DNA of 64,000 nucleotides from Capsicum annuum (GCF_002878395.1 NC_061115.1:95894330-95958329); one strand, 5' to 3'; counted from the first letter of the stretch, positions 35,129-47,988 are shown. A program made the numbers and translations. Notes: a model not told the origin generated them from the letters alone.

Positions 35129-37534
35129 TGTACCGTCTTCGATTTGCTGAACCGAAACACTACACGGTGCTCATGACCCCAAAGGACCAAAAGATAACCC
35201 AAGATTGATATCTGTACCTATACACTAAATAAAATACTAGATAATGCAGACACATGCACTGAAAGGACATAAGGTTCAATACTGAACATAACATGGATGA
35301 GATAACATCTGTCGGGTAATACAATACCCAAAACAAAACTGTAAACACTAAAGTATGAAACATAATAGTCTATATTTAGTCTGAAAGCCTCTACTGTCTG
35401 AATAATCTGAGTAAAGAGTTGATGGGAAATGTACCCAACTAACTCTAACTAACAACTAATCAATGAAATAGTGGAGAAATAATCATGTTCTCAAAGGATG
35501 AGTACTCACTTCTATTCTGACTACTAAGACTAGAATCTACTGGTGATCTGGAACTCATATCTCTAAATGTATGATGCAACATAAAAGAAAGCACCACAGC
35601 GTAAATGCATCAGTACAATGGAATGTACTAATTATACATGTGAAGTAGGCTAATGCAAGGGTTAACAGGCATGAATAATGCTAGCTAACTGTCTAACATG
35701 AATGCGAAAATGCATATATAAATGCATAAATGTAACTAATACGGTGATATCGTGATTACTGAATTGGAATAATGATGATGTGACATACTAAAATTGATAT
35801 ATCTGATAGCATAAATATATGTATCTAAATGTAACTGATAACATGTGTGACTGTATCTGATAGTCCTGAATCTGATGGAACTATCTGAGTTCCTTACTGT
35901 ATCTGAGTCGACTGTATCTGAGAGTCTTGAATCTGTAGAACTATCTAAGTTCCTTTACTGAGACTAGTACTGAAACTGTGGGATGTAGTATTTAATTGAT
36001 ATGCCCCTGATATGCCGTTATGTATGAGATAGGGTCGAATCTGTAACCCCAATTAGAAGGGTGTCAATACTGCACCACTGGTATGAACAAGCTGTGTGAG
36101 AACCTTATCTGATAGTGTCCCAGAAAGAGAATGGTGGGGCCCTTATCTGACAGTGCTTATCTACCTCATCAAACCTCATCGAAAAATGTTGATGCCTCCA
36201 CCTATGCTGGCTACATAGTTCTGGAACTCAAGGATGACTTCTAAGGATCACACCCTCATCTGATAGTGTGTGTCCCCATCCTTGGGTTCACTCAGAGATA
36301 ATTCCTACTCCTATCTGAATGGACACTGAACATGATTTACTAAAATAAACATGGACTGAGTTACTAAATTCTGTTGATTGATGAAATAGTACTAATATCT
36401 AACAACTGACTAAGTTCATGAGATCATAGAGATTTCCTGAGTGATAAGACTATCTGAAGTCTAAGGATTCATACAGGACTGAGAGTATCATGAAAACATG
36501 ACATGGCTCTAGGTACACAACTCATGTTTCGGGTACAAGTACCCCCAGTACTCGATGGAAAGAAACTGACAAAGCATGACTTACTTGAATAAATAATAAT
36601 CATCATAATACATTTATTAAAGCATTTCATCAAACATGTGATAGGCATAAGCTTGTACGTACATGGGGATGCCATGATATCATGCTAATTAGGCACTTTT
36701 CCTTTTCATTCATGGATTACAATTCAATTACTCATTATCGACATGAACAAAAGTAGCCCAATCATGAAATTCATAAGAAAATTCATAACATGAATTTAGA
36801 AAAGGGATTCTTGGGTTTCATGGACGAAAGGAGTCCATGAATGAGCACTATGCATACCTTAGTTTGTTATTTTGGGAAGATTGATGGTGAAACCTTCATG
36901 AAATTAGATCTTCAATGAAAATCCTAGCTTGTTCTTGAGAGAAACTTGAGAGGAAAGAGTGTATTTTCGGTGAAAATTAGCTGAATCACGTGTTAAAGGG
37001 CTTAAATAGGGGTCGGAAATTGACTTTTTTAATCCTTGACGCGTCTTATAATTTCAGTAAAAATTTCTCAAATTGAAACCCTAGCGTGACACGGGTCTAT
37101 TGCATTGTGTCACTGGAATTTGACAATTGGAAAACTGAGGGACGGAGCGACATGGAGCCATTGCGTTGCTCCTTCCTTCGTGACCTGGAACTTTGGCGCG
37201 ACGCAGGGGAAATTGCGCTGAGATACTGGAAAAAAGATAATTCTGAATTTGAGTGCTGGAGCAACACACCATAATCATGGGAACCTACTAGAAATTGCCA
37301 AATGCCATTTCATCTTGTGGACCGGCACGCCACTGACTAATATGGCGCTGTTTTACTATGGGAACTTGAAGTAGTCATAACTTCTTACCTGGTTATCGAA
37401 TTTAAGCGAAACATATATCAATGGAAATCTTATTGAATTTTCCACATGAAAAAAGTGAAAATTTTGAAAATTCCCCAAGGTGTAATTATCATTCACTTTA
37501 GAAGATAATACTAGGCGTTCTTTGGGGTATTACA
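35129..37534 (-). repeat. D3 3' LTR (left copy, 2406 bp)
   Basis: Starts TGTACCGTCTTCGATTTGC and ends GGGGTATTACA in plus coordinates. Compared with the right copy it lacks about 155 bp (equivalent of 44234-44388, missing near 36698). Copies of an ACTGTATCTGATAGTCCTGAAT motif lie at about 35860-35960. Confidence 0.9.
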
Positions 37535-37546
37535 ACATCTCCCTTT
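37535..37546 (-). other. D3 polypurine tract
   Basis: The minus strand reads AAAGGGAGATGT directly before the 3' LTR, preceded by GAATGTTCTC. This matches the D1 tract context TGAATGTTCTCAAGGGAGAG. Confidence 0.85.
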
Positions 37547-37904
37547 GAGAACATTCGTCCTCGAATGAGACTGACTAAGAGGGGAAACAATAAGCTGAAC
37601 ATGAAATGAATAGGAATAATTGGAACTTAATCTCATGACTAACAAGCTGAACATAACATACTGAACATGCATATTTGATGCATGTGTAATTGATTCATGA
37701 ATGCATGACTGAATGTTCTGAGAAACCGAGTTTCTCAAAATGAGAATGCATTTCTGATGCATAATTATATAACTAAGTAGATACTTGAATGCATGAATAA
37801 ATATATAATGGTACTTCATATCAAGCTTATACTGGGAACATAAACATGAAAATGAATACCAAGTTCGTGATGAACACTGATCATGAAACTGAGTATGCTT
37901 AAGG

Positions 37905-38150
37905 AGAACTGTTACCTTGCACTTGATCTGAGATGATAGAGAAGAGTTGAGTATACTTGGTACACCTTTCTGCTTCTTCCTCCCAAGTATCTCTCTCGAC
38001 GAAATTATTTCGCCAAAGAACTTTAACTAGAGGGACTTCTTTATTCCTCAATCTACGAGTCGGATAGTCTAAGACTTTGACTGGAACCTCTTCATAAGAG
38101 AGGCTGTTCTGAGCAGTAATGATCCGAATAGGGACTACGACTGATGTTTC
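37905..38150 (-). pseudogene. D3 chromodomain tail
   Basis: The minus strand gives SLSYEEVPVKVLDYPTRRL, then LRNKEVPLVKVLWRNNFVE and RDTWEEEAE, the chromodomain pattern V-K-V-x-W...E-x-TWE, ending near QLFSIISDQ. It sits at the pol C-terminus after integrase. It places D3, and by LTR identity D1 and D2, in the chromovirus group. Confidence 0.86.
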
Positions 38151-39200
38151 ACCTATAGACTTCTTGAGAAAAGAGACATGGAAGAATAGATAAACTAAGG
38201 CTAGATCTTAAGGCAGATACCTTGCTAAAACGACTGAGAATCTTGAAGGAAGCGACATATCGGGGACTGAGCTTTCTCTTCTTGCAAAATCTCTTCACTC
38301 CCTTCATAGGAGAGATCTTTAGATATACATAATCACCAACCTCAAACTTGAGGTCTACTCTAAGAACATCTGCATAAGATTTTTGTCGGCTCTGAGCAAC
38401 CCGAAGTCTTTCTCTGATTAAATGGACTTTTTCTAAGGCATCGATTAATAAGTCAGGACCTATGACTGAGGCCTTATTAACTTCAAACCAACCAATTATA
38501 GATCTACATATCCTACCATAAAGAGTTTTGAATAGATCCATCTGAATAATAGAATGATAGGTGTTGTTGTATGCAAACTCAATCAAAGGTAATTGGTCAT
38601 CCCAAATTCCCTTAAAATCAATTGCACATGCCCTTAGCATATCTTCTAAAGACTGAATGGTCCTTTTTGCTTGACCATCTTTTTGAGGATGGAATGTTGT
38701 ACTGAGACGAACTTGGGTACCGAGACCCTTCTTGGAATGCTTTCTAGAAATAAGAGGTGAACTGGGTACCTCCATCTGATATAATGGACAACGAAACACC
38801 ATGTAATCTGAACAACTCCTTGATATAGAGTTTTGCATAATCCTTGATAGAATAAGATGTATGAACTAGAAGAAAATGAGTTGATTTGGTCATTCGATCT
38901 ATAATGACCCAGACTGAATATTGTTGATGACGAATTTGAGGCAAACCCATCATGAAGTCCATGCAATCAACTTCCCACTTCCAACTAGGAATACTGAACT
39001 CCTGCATAGACCCACTATGCTTCTAATGCTCTGTCTTAATTTTCTAACATATAGAGCACTTAGCCACAAACTCTGTAATGTCTCTCTTCTGTCCACTACA
39101 CCAATAGATTTCTCGTAAGTCGCAGTACATCTTTGTGGCCTCTGGATAAATAGAGTATCACGCACAATGCTCTCCTACAAGAATTCTCTGCCTTAAGTCA
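38149..39200 (-). pseudogene. D3 integrase
   Basis: Minus-strand frames 39165-38950, 39007-38744 and 38838-38149 overlap and together give the integrase. They contain KWEVDCMDFMMGLPQIR (catalytic D), VWVIIDRMTKSTHFLLV, LYIKELFRLHGV and IISDGGTQFTS (second D). HPQKDGQAKRTIQSLEDMLRACAIDF follows, where the catalytic Glu position reads Lys or is shifted. AYNNTYHSIIQMDLF, GRICRSIIGWFE and SPMKGVKRFCKKRKLSPRY complete the C-terminal domain. The 229-codon frame at 38149-38838 is the longest open frame in the window and is not a host gene. Confidence 0.9.
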
Positions 39201-39509
39201 TCTATATCTGGAACATAGATATGACCCTAACAATGCAAAACACCATTTCCCCCTTTGGAGAAAACCTCTACTTTCTGATCCTAAACTAACTCTTTTAACT
39301 TGACATGGCTGGGATATCTATCTTGCTTTTCTTTCACCTCGGAGACTAGAGATGATTCTAAACTACTCTGAATACTTACACCACTCTCTAAAGAATCGAC
39401 TAAGCGAATGCCTAGTCTTGCAAGCTGATAGACTTCCTGAGCTAAATTCTTCTTACTAACCTCGACATGAGAAACACTACCCATTCGATAGCCTACTGAG
39501 AGCATTGGC

Positions 39510-41000
39510 CACTATATTGTCCTTGCCAGATGATAGAGAACACTGATGCGGTAGTCATTCGAGAGCTCTAACCACCTTATCTGATAAAGATTGAGAACTT
39601 TTTGAGAAAATACATACTGAAGACTCTTGTGATATGTTAAGACATCTTCTTGAACTCTATAGAGATAATGCCTCCAAATCTTCAAGGCAAAGACTATAGC
39701 TGTTAACTCTAGATCATGAGTAAGATAATTCCTCTCATGAGGTTTAAGCTATCTGGAGGTGTAGGCTATGACCTTACCATGCTGCATGAGGACATAACCT
39801 TAACCTACTCTGGATGCATCACAATACACCACAAACCCATCTGAACCATCTGGAAGAGCTAAGACTGGGGATGAGGTAAGTTGAGTCTTCAACTCTTGAA
39901 AACTCTTCTCGAAAGGGTCTGACCACTAAAACTTGATTTTCTTTTGAGTCAATCTGGACATAGGGGATGCAATAGATGAAAATCCTTCAACAAATCATTT
40001 GTAACAGCCAGCCAAACCCAAGAAATTCATGATATCTGATGGAGAGACAGGTATTGGCCAGTTTCTTACTTGTTTGATCAATTGAGGATCAACTTTAATG
40101 CCATCACCAGAAATGATGTGGCCAAGAAATGCTACTGACCTTAGCCAAAATTTTTACTTACTGAATTTGGCTAATAGCTGATGATCTCTGAGATTCTAAC
40201 GTACTATTCTTAGATGGTCTGCATGATTGCACTCAATGCAAGAATAAACAAGAATATCATCTATGAAAACTATGATGAACATGTTCAAGTCTTGCTTAAA
40301 CACGCGGTTTATCAAGTACATTAAAGCTTTTATGGCATTGGTAAGAAAAAATGACATGACAAATAATTCAAAGTGACCATACCAAGTATGGAAAGCTAGT
40401 TTTGGAATGTCACTTTCTCTAATTCTAAGCTGATGATAGCTGGATCTGAGATATATATTAGAGAAATAACTGGCACCCTAAAGTTGGTCAAACAAGTCAT
40501 CAATTTTGGGAAGAGAATACTAGTTCTTGACTGTGACATTATTGAGTTGACGGTAATCAATGTACATTCTAAGTGAACTACCTTTCTTCCATATGAATAA
40601 GACTAGTGTACCCCACAGGGAAACACTGGGTATGATGAATCCCTTATGTATGAAATCCTTCAACTGTTCCTTCAATGCTCTGATTTCTGCTGGTTCCATT
40701 CAGTATGGCGGAATAAAAATAGGCTGAGTATCTGAAAGAAGATCAATACCAAAGTGTATTTCCCAATTAGGAGGAATTCTTGGAAGATCTTCGGGAAAGA
40801 TATCTAAATATTCATTCATTACTGGGACTGATTCAAGGATGGAAGTGTCAGATCTAGTATCCTTAACTTGAAAAAATGATAGACACATCCTTTAGATATC
40901 ATTTTTCTTGCCTGATGGTAGGAAACAAGCTGACCCTTGAAAGTGAATACACTACCCTTCCATTCAAGGATGGGTTCATTTGGAGACTGAAATTGGGCTA
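39510..41000 (-). pseudogene. D3 reverse transcriptase and RNaseH
   Basis: The minus strand opens with SVPVMNEYLDIFPEDLPRIPPNWEI (about 40840), the pre-RT block. RT follows in broken frames with [14 protein letters not shown] is intact at 40267-40256. FLGHIISGDGIKVDPQ (about 40110) and FLGLAGCYK-FVEGFSSIA (about 40000) come next. RNaseH follows with VVYCDASRVG (about 39820), LKPHERNYLTHDLELTAIVFALKIWRHYLY (about 39750) and a decayed SLQYVFSQK block (about 39600). Most of the domain order is intact despite frameshifts. Confidence 0.87.
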
Positions 41001-41460
41001 TTCTATTTTTGCAGTCAACTATTGCATAGCAGGAATAAAGCCAATCCTTGCGAAGAATGACATTAAAATTACTCTTCTCTAATTCGACTTAGTCAACTGA
41101 AGTGACTTTCTAAAATATCATAACCGGGCCGTTCTTATATACCCATCTAGCTATGATGGTTTTTCCCACTGGGGTAGAGACTAAGAAGAGCTCTGCTAGA
41201 ATTTTGGGACTTATTCCAAAATCAACTACAATATAGGGAGTAACAAAAGACAAATATGCTCTTAGATCTAGCAACACATAACATGCACATGTAAGATCTA
41301 TAACGTACCAGCAACTTCTTCAGGAGAATTTTTCAGATCTTATTAGGTCTGAAGAACATATAATCTATTTGGGGTTGCCCTCTAGTAGCACTGGTAGTGG
41401 CACCCTGCTAATTTGGGCAAGCGAACTGAGCTGAGAAGAGGAGATAACTCTGATAATCTA
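41000..41460 (-). pseudogene. D3 protease region
   Basis: Minus-strand frames between the zinc knuckle (41462) and the pre-RT block (about 40890) contain RLYVLQT and PEEVAGTL (about 41350), which normally open the protease. The active-site block is too frameshifted to read with confidence. Assignment rests mainly on position. Confidence 0.65.
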
Positions 41461-41461
41461 A

Positions 41462-42458
41462 CTAAGGGCAGGTTTTGAATCTATGGCCTAGCTTGCCACA
41501 ACCAAAATAGACATCGCGGCTAGCTCTGCAAGCACCCTTGTGGTTCTTACCACAAGTATGACAAAGTGGATTAGTTTGGGCATTGCTGACATTGCCTTGA
41601 GACATAAAGCCTGCCACTCTCTTTAAACTTAGGAGCTGGAGCACTGGCTAAAGAAGTAGCTAGAACTGATGACATAGGACAAAACTAAGAATGGTTTACT
41701 CCATCTAATTTAGGCAGACTAAAATAAAAGCTACCTGTCCTAGCTTTCTTATTCTTATTTTCTCTCTGCTTAATCTTCTGCTCCTCTATCTACTAAGAAT
41801 GGGTCATAAGTCATGCTAAAGTCATGTTAATATTTAGCATGGCTAATCTGCACTTATTAACTACGCTATCATTTACCCTTGAAACAAACTTACTCATCTT
41901 GGCTCTGCTGTCTATAACCATATGAGGGGCATATCTGGCTAATTGAGTAAACTTTAGAGAATACTCTTTCACCATTATATTTCCTTGCCTGAGGTTGATG
42001 AATTCTATCACCTTAGCCTTTCTAAGCTCTTGGGGAAAGAATTTGTCTAAGAATGCAGTGAACTCTATAGGACCTGTATCATCTAACCTTTCTAATTTCC
42101 ACTGTTTGAACCAAGTATGATCTACATCATTTAACTGATATACGGCTAACTCAGAACTCTCAATAGTAGTCACCCCCATAATGTCTGTCACCTTATGCAC
42201 CTGATCTAGGAATTCCTAAGGGCCCTTATCTACGTTAGACACATGGAAGGACGGAGGATTCATTCAGGTGAAGTCCCAAACCCTAGCTACAGCTGAGTTG
42301 GCTACTGGGTTGGTCGGAACAATAGGTGGTCACTCATTATGGGTAGCTACAGACTTAGTAAGAGTGGTAAATATGGTTCTAAATTCCGTATGAGAAATAT
42401 GATTGCCCAAAGGTTCTTCAGGCTGAGAGGCTGACTGATTTCTTCTCTTTGGAGGCAT
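41462..42458 (-). pseudogene. D3 gag with two zinc knuckles
   Basis: ATG at 42458 opens MPPKRRNQSASQPEEPLG, the same opening as D2 gag. Capsid signals are VHKVTDIMGVT (about 42200), VYQLNDVDHTWFKQW, FLDKFFPQELRKAKVIEFINLRQ, MVKEYSLKFTQLARYAP and RAKMSKFVSRVND. The distal part has two Cys/His boxes: CHTCGKNHKGAC (about 41550) and YFGCGKLGHRFKTCP (41506-41462). Gag packages element RNA. The 129-codon frame 42200-41811 covers most of the capsid core; a few stops and shifts break the rest. Confidence 0.88.
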
Positions 42459-42662
42459 ATTCTGGAATTAAGAGGAGAAACAAATTAGACTGAGAGATTG
42501 ACTTGTGATTATTCTCACAGGCACGACATGAATACTAAAAAAAGGGAAACTATTCCTAAACATTTCATAGCCTCTTGCATATAAATGTTGTGCGCAACAC
42601 ACCCATGCACAAGACTATATTATATGTGGCTTTCAGACTTCTTAGGATTCTATTAAACCTTA

Positions 42663-42675
42663 GGCTCTGATACCA
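42663..42675 (-). other. D3 primer binding site
   Basis: The minus strand reads TGGTATCAGAGCC, a perfect match to the initiator methionine tRNA site, four bases from the LTR end at 42680. It is the only undamaged primer site in the window. Confidence 0.93.
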
Positions 42676-42679
42676 AGTT

Positions 42680-45244
42680 TGTAACGCCCCAATTTGCTGA
42701 ACCAAAATGCTATACAGTGCTCATGACCCTGAAGGACAATAAGCTAACCCATGACTTATATCTGTACCTGTACACTGAATAAAATATTGAATAATACAGA
42801 AAAATGCACTTAAAGGCCATAAGGTTCAAAACATAACATGAAATGGATGAGATAACATCTGTGGGGTAATACAATGCCACAAACAAAACTATAAATACTG
42901 AAGTCTAAAACATAATAGTCAGTATCTAGTTTAAAAGCCTCGATTATCTGAATAATTTGAGTAAAGAATTGATGGGACATGTCCCAAACTAACTCTAACT
43001 AATAGCTAATCCATGAAGTGGTGGAGAAATTATCATGTCCTCAAAGGATGAGGACTCACTTCTATTTTAACTACTGAGACTGGAATCTACTATTGATCTG
43101 GAACACGTGTCTCTGAACCTATGGTGTAATATAAAATAAAGCACCATAGCATAAATGCATTGGTAAAATGGATTGTACTGAGTATACATGTGAGGTAGGC
43201 TAATGAAAGGGTTAACATGCATGAATAATACTAGCTGACTGTCTAACATGAATGCGAGAATGCATATATAAATACGTAACTGTAACTGACATTATGATAT
43301 TATGATTACTGAATCTGAATAATGATGACACGACATACTAAAAATGATATATCTGATAGCATAAATAGTTGTATCTGAATATAACTAATAACATGGGTGA
43401 CTGTATCTAACATTCCTAAATCTGATAGAACTATCTGAGTTCCTTACTATATCTGATTTGACAGTATCTGACTATCTTGAATCTGGAGAAGTATCTGAGT
43501 TCTTTTACTGAGACTGGTACTAAAACTATGGGAGGTAGTATTTAACCGACAAGCCCCCTGTTACGCCAGTATGGCTAAGATGGGGTCCAATATGTAACCT
43601 CAATTGAAATGGTGTCAGTACCGCACCGCTGGTAAGGACAAGCTTTGGGCGACCCTTATCTGATAATATCCCCAAAAGAGAATAATGGGGCCCTTATCTA
43701 ACAGTGCTTATCCACCTCATTAACCCTCATTGGACAGTGTTGATATCGCTACATATGTTGTCCTCATAGTTCTGGAATACAAAGATTTCTTTTAAGGAAA
43801 ACACCCTCATGTGATAGTGTGTGTCCCCATCCTTGGGTTTACTTGGTGCTAATCCTGCTCCCATATGAATGGACACTGAATATGATTTACTGAACCGAAC
43901 ATGGACTGAGTTACTGAATTTCGTTGATTGATGGAATATTACTGATATCTAGCAACTGACTTATTTCATGAGATCATGGACATTTCCTGATTCAAAAGAC
44001 TGTCTGAAGTCTAAGGATTCATATCTTGATAGAGAGTATCGTGCAAAAATGACATGGCTCTAGGTACACAACTAATGTTTCAGGTATAAGTACCCCCAGG
44101 ACTTACTTAAATGTATAATAATTATCATAATACATTTACTGAAGGATTTCATCAAACATGTGATAGGGATAAGCTTGTACGTACATAGGGATTTTATGAT
44201 ATGATTCTAATTAGACTCTTTCCCTTCATCTAGGAATTCAATCAAACACATAGTAGGCATAGAATATGTAAACAACATCATACAACAATTAACTATCATG
44301 ATTCAATTCGAATTTAATCATTCAAGGGTTTAGTCATCGAGGTTTCAAGAATATATACCGATACAAATCAACCTATATGGAATTTAACACTCATTCATGG
44401 AATACAATTCAATTAATCATTATCAACGTGAACAAAATCATCCTAATCATGAAATTCATAAGAAAATCCATAACTTGAAGTTAGAAAAGAGATTCTTGGA
44501 CTTCATGGATGAAAGGAGTCCATGAATGAACGCTATGCATACCTTAGTTTGTGATTTCATGAAGATTGATGGTGAAACCTTCTTGAAATTGGATCTTTTA
44601 TGAAAACCCTAGCTTATTGTTGAGAGAAACTTGAGAGAAGGGAGTGTATTTTTGGTGAAAAGTGGCTGAATCACGTGTTAAAGGGCTTTAATAAGGGAGG
44701 GAAATTGATCCTTTTAACCCTGGACGCGTCTTGTAATTTTAGTAAAAATTTCTCAAATTGAACCCCTTGCGTGATACAGTGCTATTACACCGTGTCACTG
44801 GAATTTGACAATTGGGTAACTCAGGCATGGCACGACGCAAAGCCATCGCATAACCCCTTCCTTCGTTATCTGAAACTTTGGCGTGACGCAGGGGTAATCA
44901 CGCTGAGACGCTTGAAAAAGGACAATTATTAATCTTAGTGCTGGAACAACGTACCATAATTGTGGACACTTACTGAAAATTGCCAAATGCCATTTCCTCT
45001 TGTGGCGCAGAGCACCACTGACTAATATGGTGCTGTTTAACGATGGAAACTTGAAATAGTCATAACTTCTTACCCGGTTATTGGATTTAAGCGAATCATA
45101 TATAGAAGGAAAAATTATTAAATTTTTCACATGAAAAAAAGTTAAAATCTTGAAAATTCCTCATGGAATAATTATCATTCATTTTAGAAGCTAATAATAG
45201 GCATTCTTGGGATGAAATTGGTAAGAAATCTTTGGGGCATTACC
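42680..45244 (-). repeat. D3 5' LTR (right copy, 2565 bp)
   Basis: Starts TGTAACGCCCC and ends GGGGCATTACC in plus coordinates; the last base of the ACA terminus has changed. It keeps the 44234-44388 segment missing in the left copy, and lacks about 30 bp near 44100 that the left copy has (36555-36585 region). No coding content; open frames here are chance. Confidence 0.9.
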
Positions 45245-46690
45245 TTGATAAAAATGAGACTGAGAATCAATTGGCTGACCTTTTATCATGCCTTACGAAG
45301 GAAGAAATATTGAAACTAGGGGATGAGATTGAAAATGATGATACTTAGTCAATAAGGTTTTTTCAAAATTTCAATTATGAATTCCCTAGTTTGTAAACTT
45401 TTCCCATAACTAGTCATGTTATAAGCCATACTTGTTTTAGGTTTATGTAGATTGTGTAATTCAAATATTTGTTCCCGTCATTGGTATGATGAGTATCTGA
45501 GAGGAATGTCACTCATTACCAGTTGGGGGTTATTATGGAGTTACACCGACTATATATAAGATCTTGCAATGTATTTACTATTGGACCTCCATTTATACAC
45601 ATGCTCACAACTATGTTAGGTCTTGTGATAAAAGACAAAGGCAAGGGAACATCATGCATATACATGACCTTTCAACTATGACTATTCTTAAGCTTGAGTT
45701 GTTTGATGTATGGGGTCTTACTTCATGGGCCCCTTTATGAGTTTACATCGAATGAAATACATATTGGTGGTCATTAACTGTGTCTACTTATATGTGAAGG
45801 CAGTTGCATTTCTAAACAATGAGGGTAAGAGTGTTACAACCTTCTTGAAAAAGAAGATTTTCTTTAGATTTTGTATACTCCAAGCTATCAGTAGTGATGG
45901 AGGATTGCACTTCTACAATTGTCTCTTCAGAACATTTCTTGATAAATGTGGTGTTAAATATAAGGTTGAAACACCATACCATCCTCATATGAGAGTTCAT
46001 GTTGAGGTCTCCAATCGAGAGAGCAACCCTATCTTGGTAAAGACTATGAGTGAAAATAGGATAGACTGGGATAGAAGGTAGGAAGATTCATTTTGGTCGT
46101 ACCGGATGGCATTCAAGATACCTACAGGTTATTTCGTATACCTTCTTGTTTATGGAAAGGCATGCCACTCGCCTGCCAAATTTAAACAAAAGACATTATG
46201 GTCATTGAAGAGGCTGAATCTAGAATGGAGTGACATGGAAAAATTGAGATTAGATTAGATTAATGATATGGATAAATTTTATCCCGCTCTTACTTGAGCT
46301 CAGCCTAAAACTAGGAAAATATGAATTTGTATCATGATGAAAAGAGTGGACGCAGAGAAGTTCACTGGTGAGACTAGGTGTTGTTGTATAATTCATGACT
46401 TTGCCTATTTCTCGGAAAGCTGAGGTCCAAATGGTATGGACTATTCAGCATGATAAGAGTATTTCTGCATGGAGAAATTGAAATGAAAAGATATGAGGGT
46501 GCAAAATTCAAGATTAATGGTCAAGCATGTATAACATTGTGTAGGAACTATGAAAGAGATCAGGTCATACAAGAAAGTTACCTTGATGAATTCTTTATAG
46601 TCAATGGCATTATATTGTGCCGCGATATAATATTAGGTGCTTTGTGGGAGGTAACGCATAGGCTCATTGGTGAAGTATGAGTTACCAACT
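45245..46690 (+). pseudogene. Athila-1 RNaseH end and integrase
   Basis: DKNETENQLADLLSCL (45248 onward) completes RNaseH after D3. Integrase follows with CHSLPVGGYYGVTPTIYKILQ (about 45509), a His/Cys segment (HAHNYVRSCDKRQRQGN), LELFDVWG (catalytic D, about 45697), MKYILVVIN (about 45755), NNEGKSVTTFLKKKI, ISSDGGLHF (second D, about 45889) and HVEVSNRE (catalytic E, about 45998). The C-terminal domain ends with EGAKFKINGQ (about 46494). The open frame 45710-46081 retains the second Asp and the Glu. A GAGGCAACCCATG box after 46730 closes the region. Confidence 0.88.
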
Positions 46691-46741
46691 TAGCCACATT
46701 GTGCTGCATTATTAAGTCAAGCTCTTCTTAGGAGGCAACCC

Positions 46742-47988
46742 ATGTTTTGTACTTTATTTTTCATAGGGTAATGTTGGTTATTGGTAATGGGATTGTACCA
46801 AAAAAATGTAAAACTAAACTAGACTTAGGATTGAACCCAGGAGAGGAGCATACGATCGTGGAAAGATCCCACGATTGTGGGTTTAGTCATGCAACAACAT
46901 TTATTCAAAGTCGTGCAGTAAGAAAATTTAGTAGTTATTATACGAAGGGTGACCCCGATCGTACATAGATTTCTAGATATGGTGCCTATCGTTTGATTAA
47001 ACTCATGTAGATAATTTAGTTAGGCAGCGAACCTATGATTTTAAGAAGATATCATGGTTACACATCACAATTTTCCTTAAGGCTCGTAGGTTCTCAAGTA
47101 AAGTTATTCAATCCCTAAAATATAATGAGAAGTAACAATTGTAGGTTTGTACCATGATCATGTGAAACTCCTATCTATAGATATCATCTAAGTAATGAGG
47201 ACTCATTCCAACCCGTCCCGCATAAGGTTGTAAACATTTAAACCATTATGAAGGGCCCTATCCTATACCCTCATCATTTCCAATCATTACAAACACCAAA
47301 GATTTGACTTCTAATAGATATTAAGAGCAAGAATCGAGAACATTACCAATGATATGAAGATAATCTCTCCCTTTTCTCATCCAATTAAATGAGAAACTAT
47401 AAGCCTTCAATTGAAACATTAGTTACTAGATTTATTGAGTCAATTTTCTTTATGAGAGTGTTTGAATCACTTCTAGGTCTTACTATTGAGTCCTTACGAG
47501 CATAGGGGAAATATGAGTACCAGTTGTGCATAACTATGGGTCATTGCTAGTCTTAAATTGGGTATAGAAAGAATCAAAATTTTGTTAAGTTTGATATTTG
47601 GTAAGTTTTAGTGTACTCAATGACACAATATATGATCATAGTATCTAATTATGGTCTTAGGTTTGATTGTGGTGGTGTCATCATATCAGAACATCCCATG
47701 ATCATCCTATTATGGTATGATCATTGTAGGTACTCATCTGGTGAAACTTATACTCAGTACTTAAGTAATGTTCCTATTATTAGAAGGTACAAATGTACTT
47801 TATTTGCATGATCGCAAGAACTACTCGTTTGAGGGAATGTCTTCCTAGTACAATTGGTAAACCCATCCCACGATCAGAAGATATGATCTTACCTTCAACA
47901 CATGATTATAGGAAGGGTCATCTGAGTTGACTTTTCACCAATACACTATTTTAAATTAGAACTAATTCTTCTTTCCAATTAAGGTACT
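46742..47988 (+). other. Athila-1 spacer between integrase and ORF3, rich in GATC-centred palindromes
   Basis: No domain is seen. Short palindromes cluster here: ACGATCGTGG with inverted partner CCACGATTGT (46852-46878), CATGATCATG (47154-47163), ATGATCAT at 47698-47705 and 47717-47724, and related CGATC words at about 46950, 47808 and 47868. The corresponding spacer in Athila-2 has a different palindrome core. Open frames 46747-46968 and 47611-47811 have no recognisable domain. Confidence 0.7.

Larger units (their letters stand above)
35129..45244 (-). mobile_element. D3: near full-length chromodomain gypsy element, minus strand
   Basis: Left (3') LTR 35129-37534, right (5') LTR 42680-45244. 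On the minus strand the interior gives primer site, gag, zinc knuckles, PR, RT, RNaseH, IN, chromodomain and polypurine tract. Flanks are aagat (35124-35128) and ttgat (45245-45249), 3/5 matching. Athila-1 RNaseH reads ...EVKD before it and DKNETENQLADLLS after it, sharing the GAT codon. This confirms the insertion point. Same LTR family as D1 and D2; the best candidate for the autonomous type of that family. Confidence 0.92.

Noticed and set aside
38149..38838. Longest open frame (229 codons, minus) as a possible host gene
   Set aside because: It encodes the integrase core and C-terminal motifs (HPQKDGQ, AYNNTYHS, SPMKGVKRF) of D3 and lies between its RT and chromodomain.
7950..42675. tRNA genes suggested by TGGTATCAGAGCC-like words
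   Set aside because: Each is a short primer binding site next to an LTR end; no cloverleaf surrounds it.
45710..46081. 123-codon frame as a stand-alone gene
   Set aside because: It is the central integrase segment of Athila-1, with NNEGKS and SDGG motifs, and is continuous with pol pieces on both sides.
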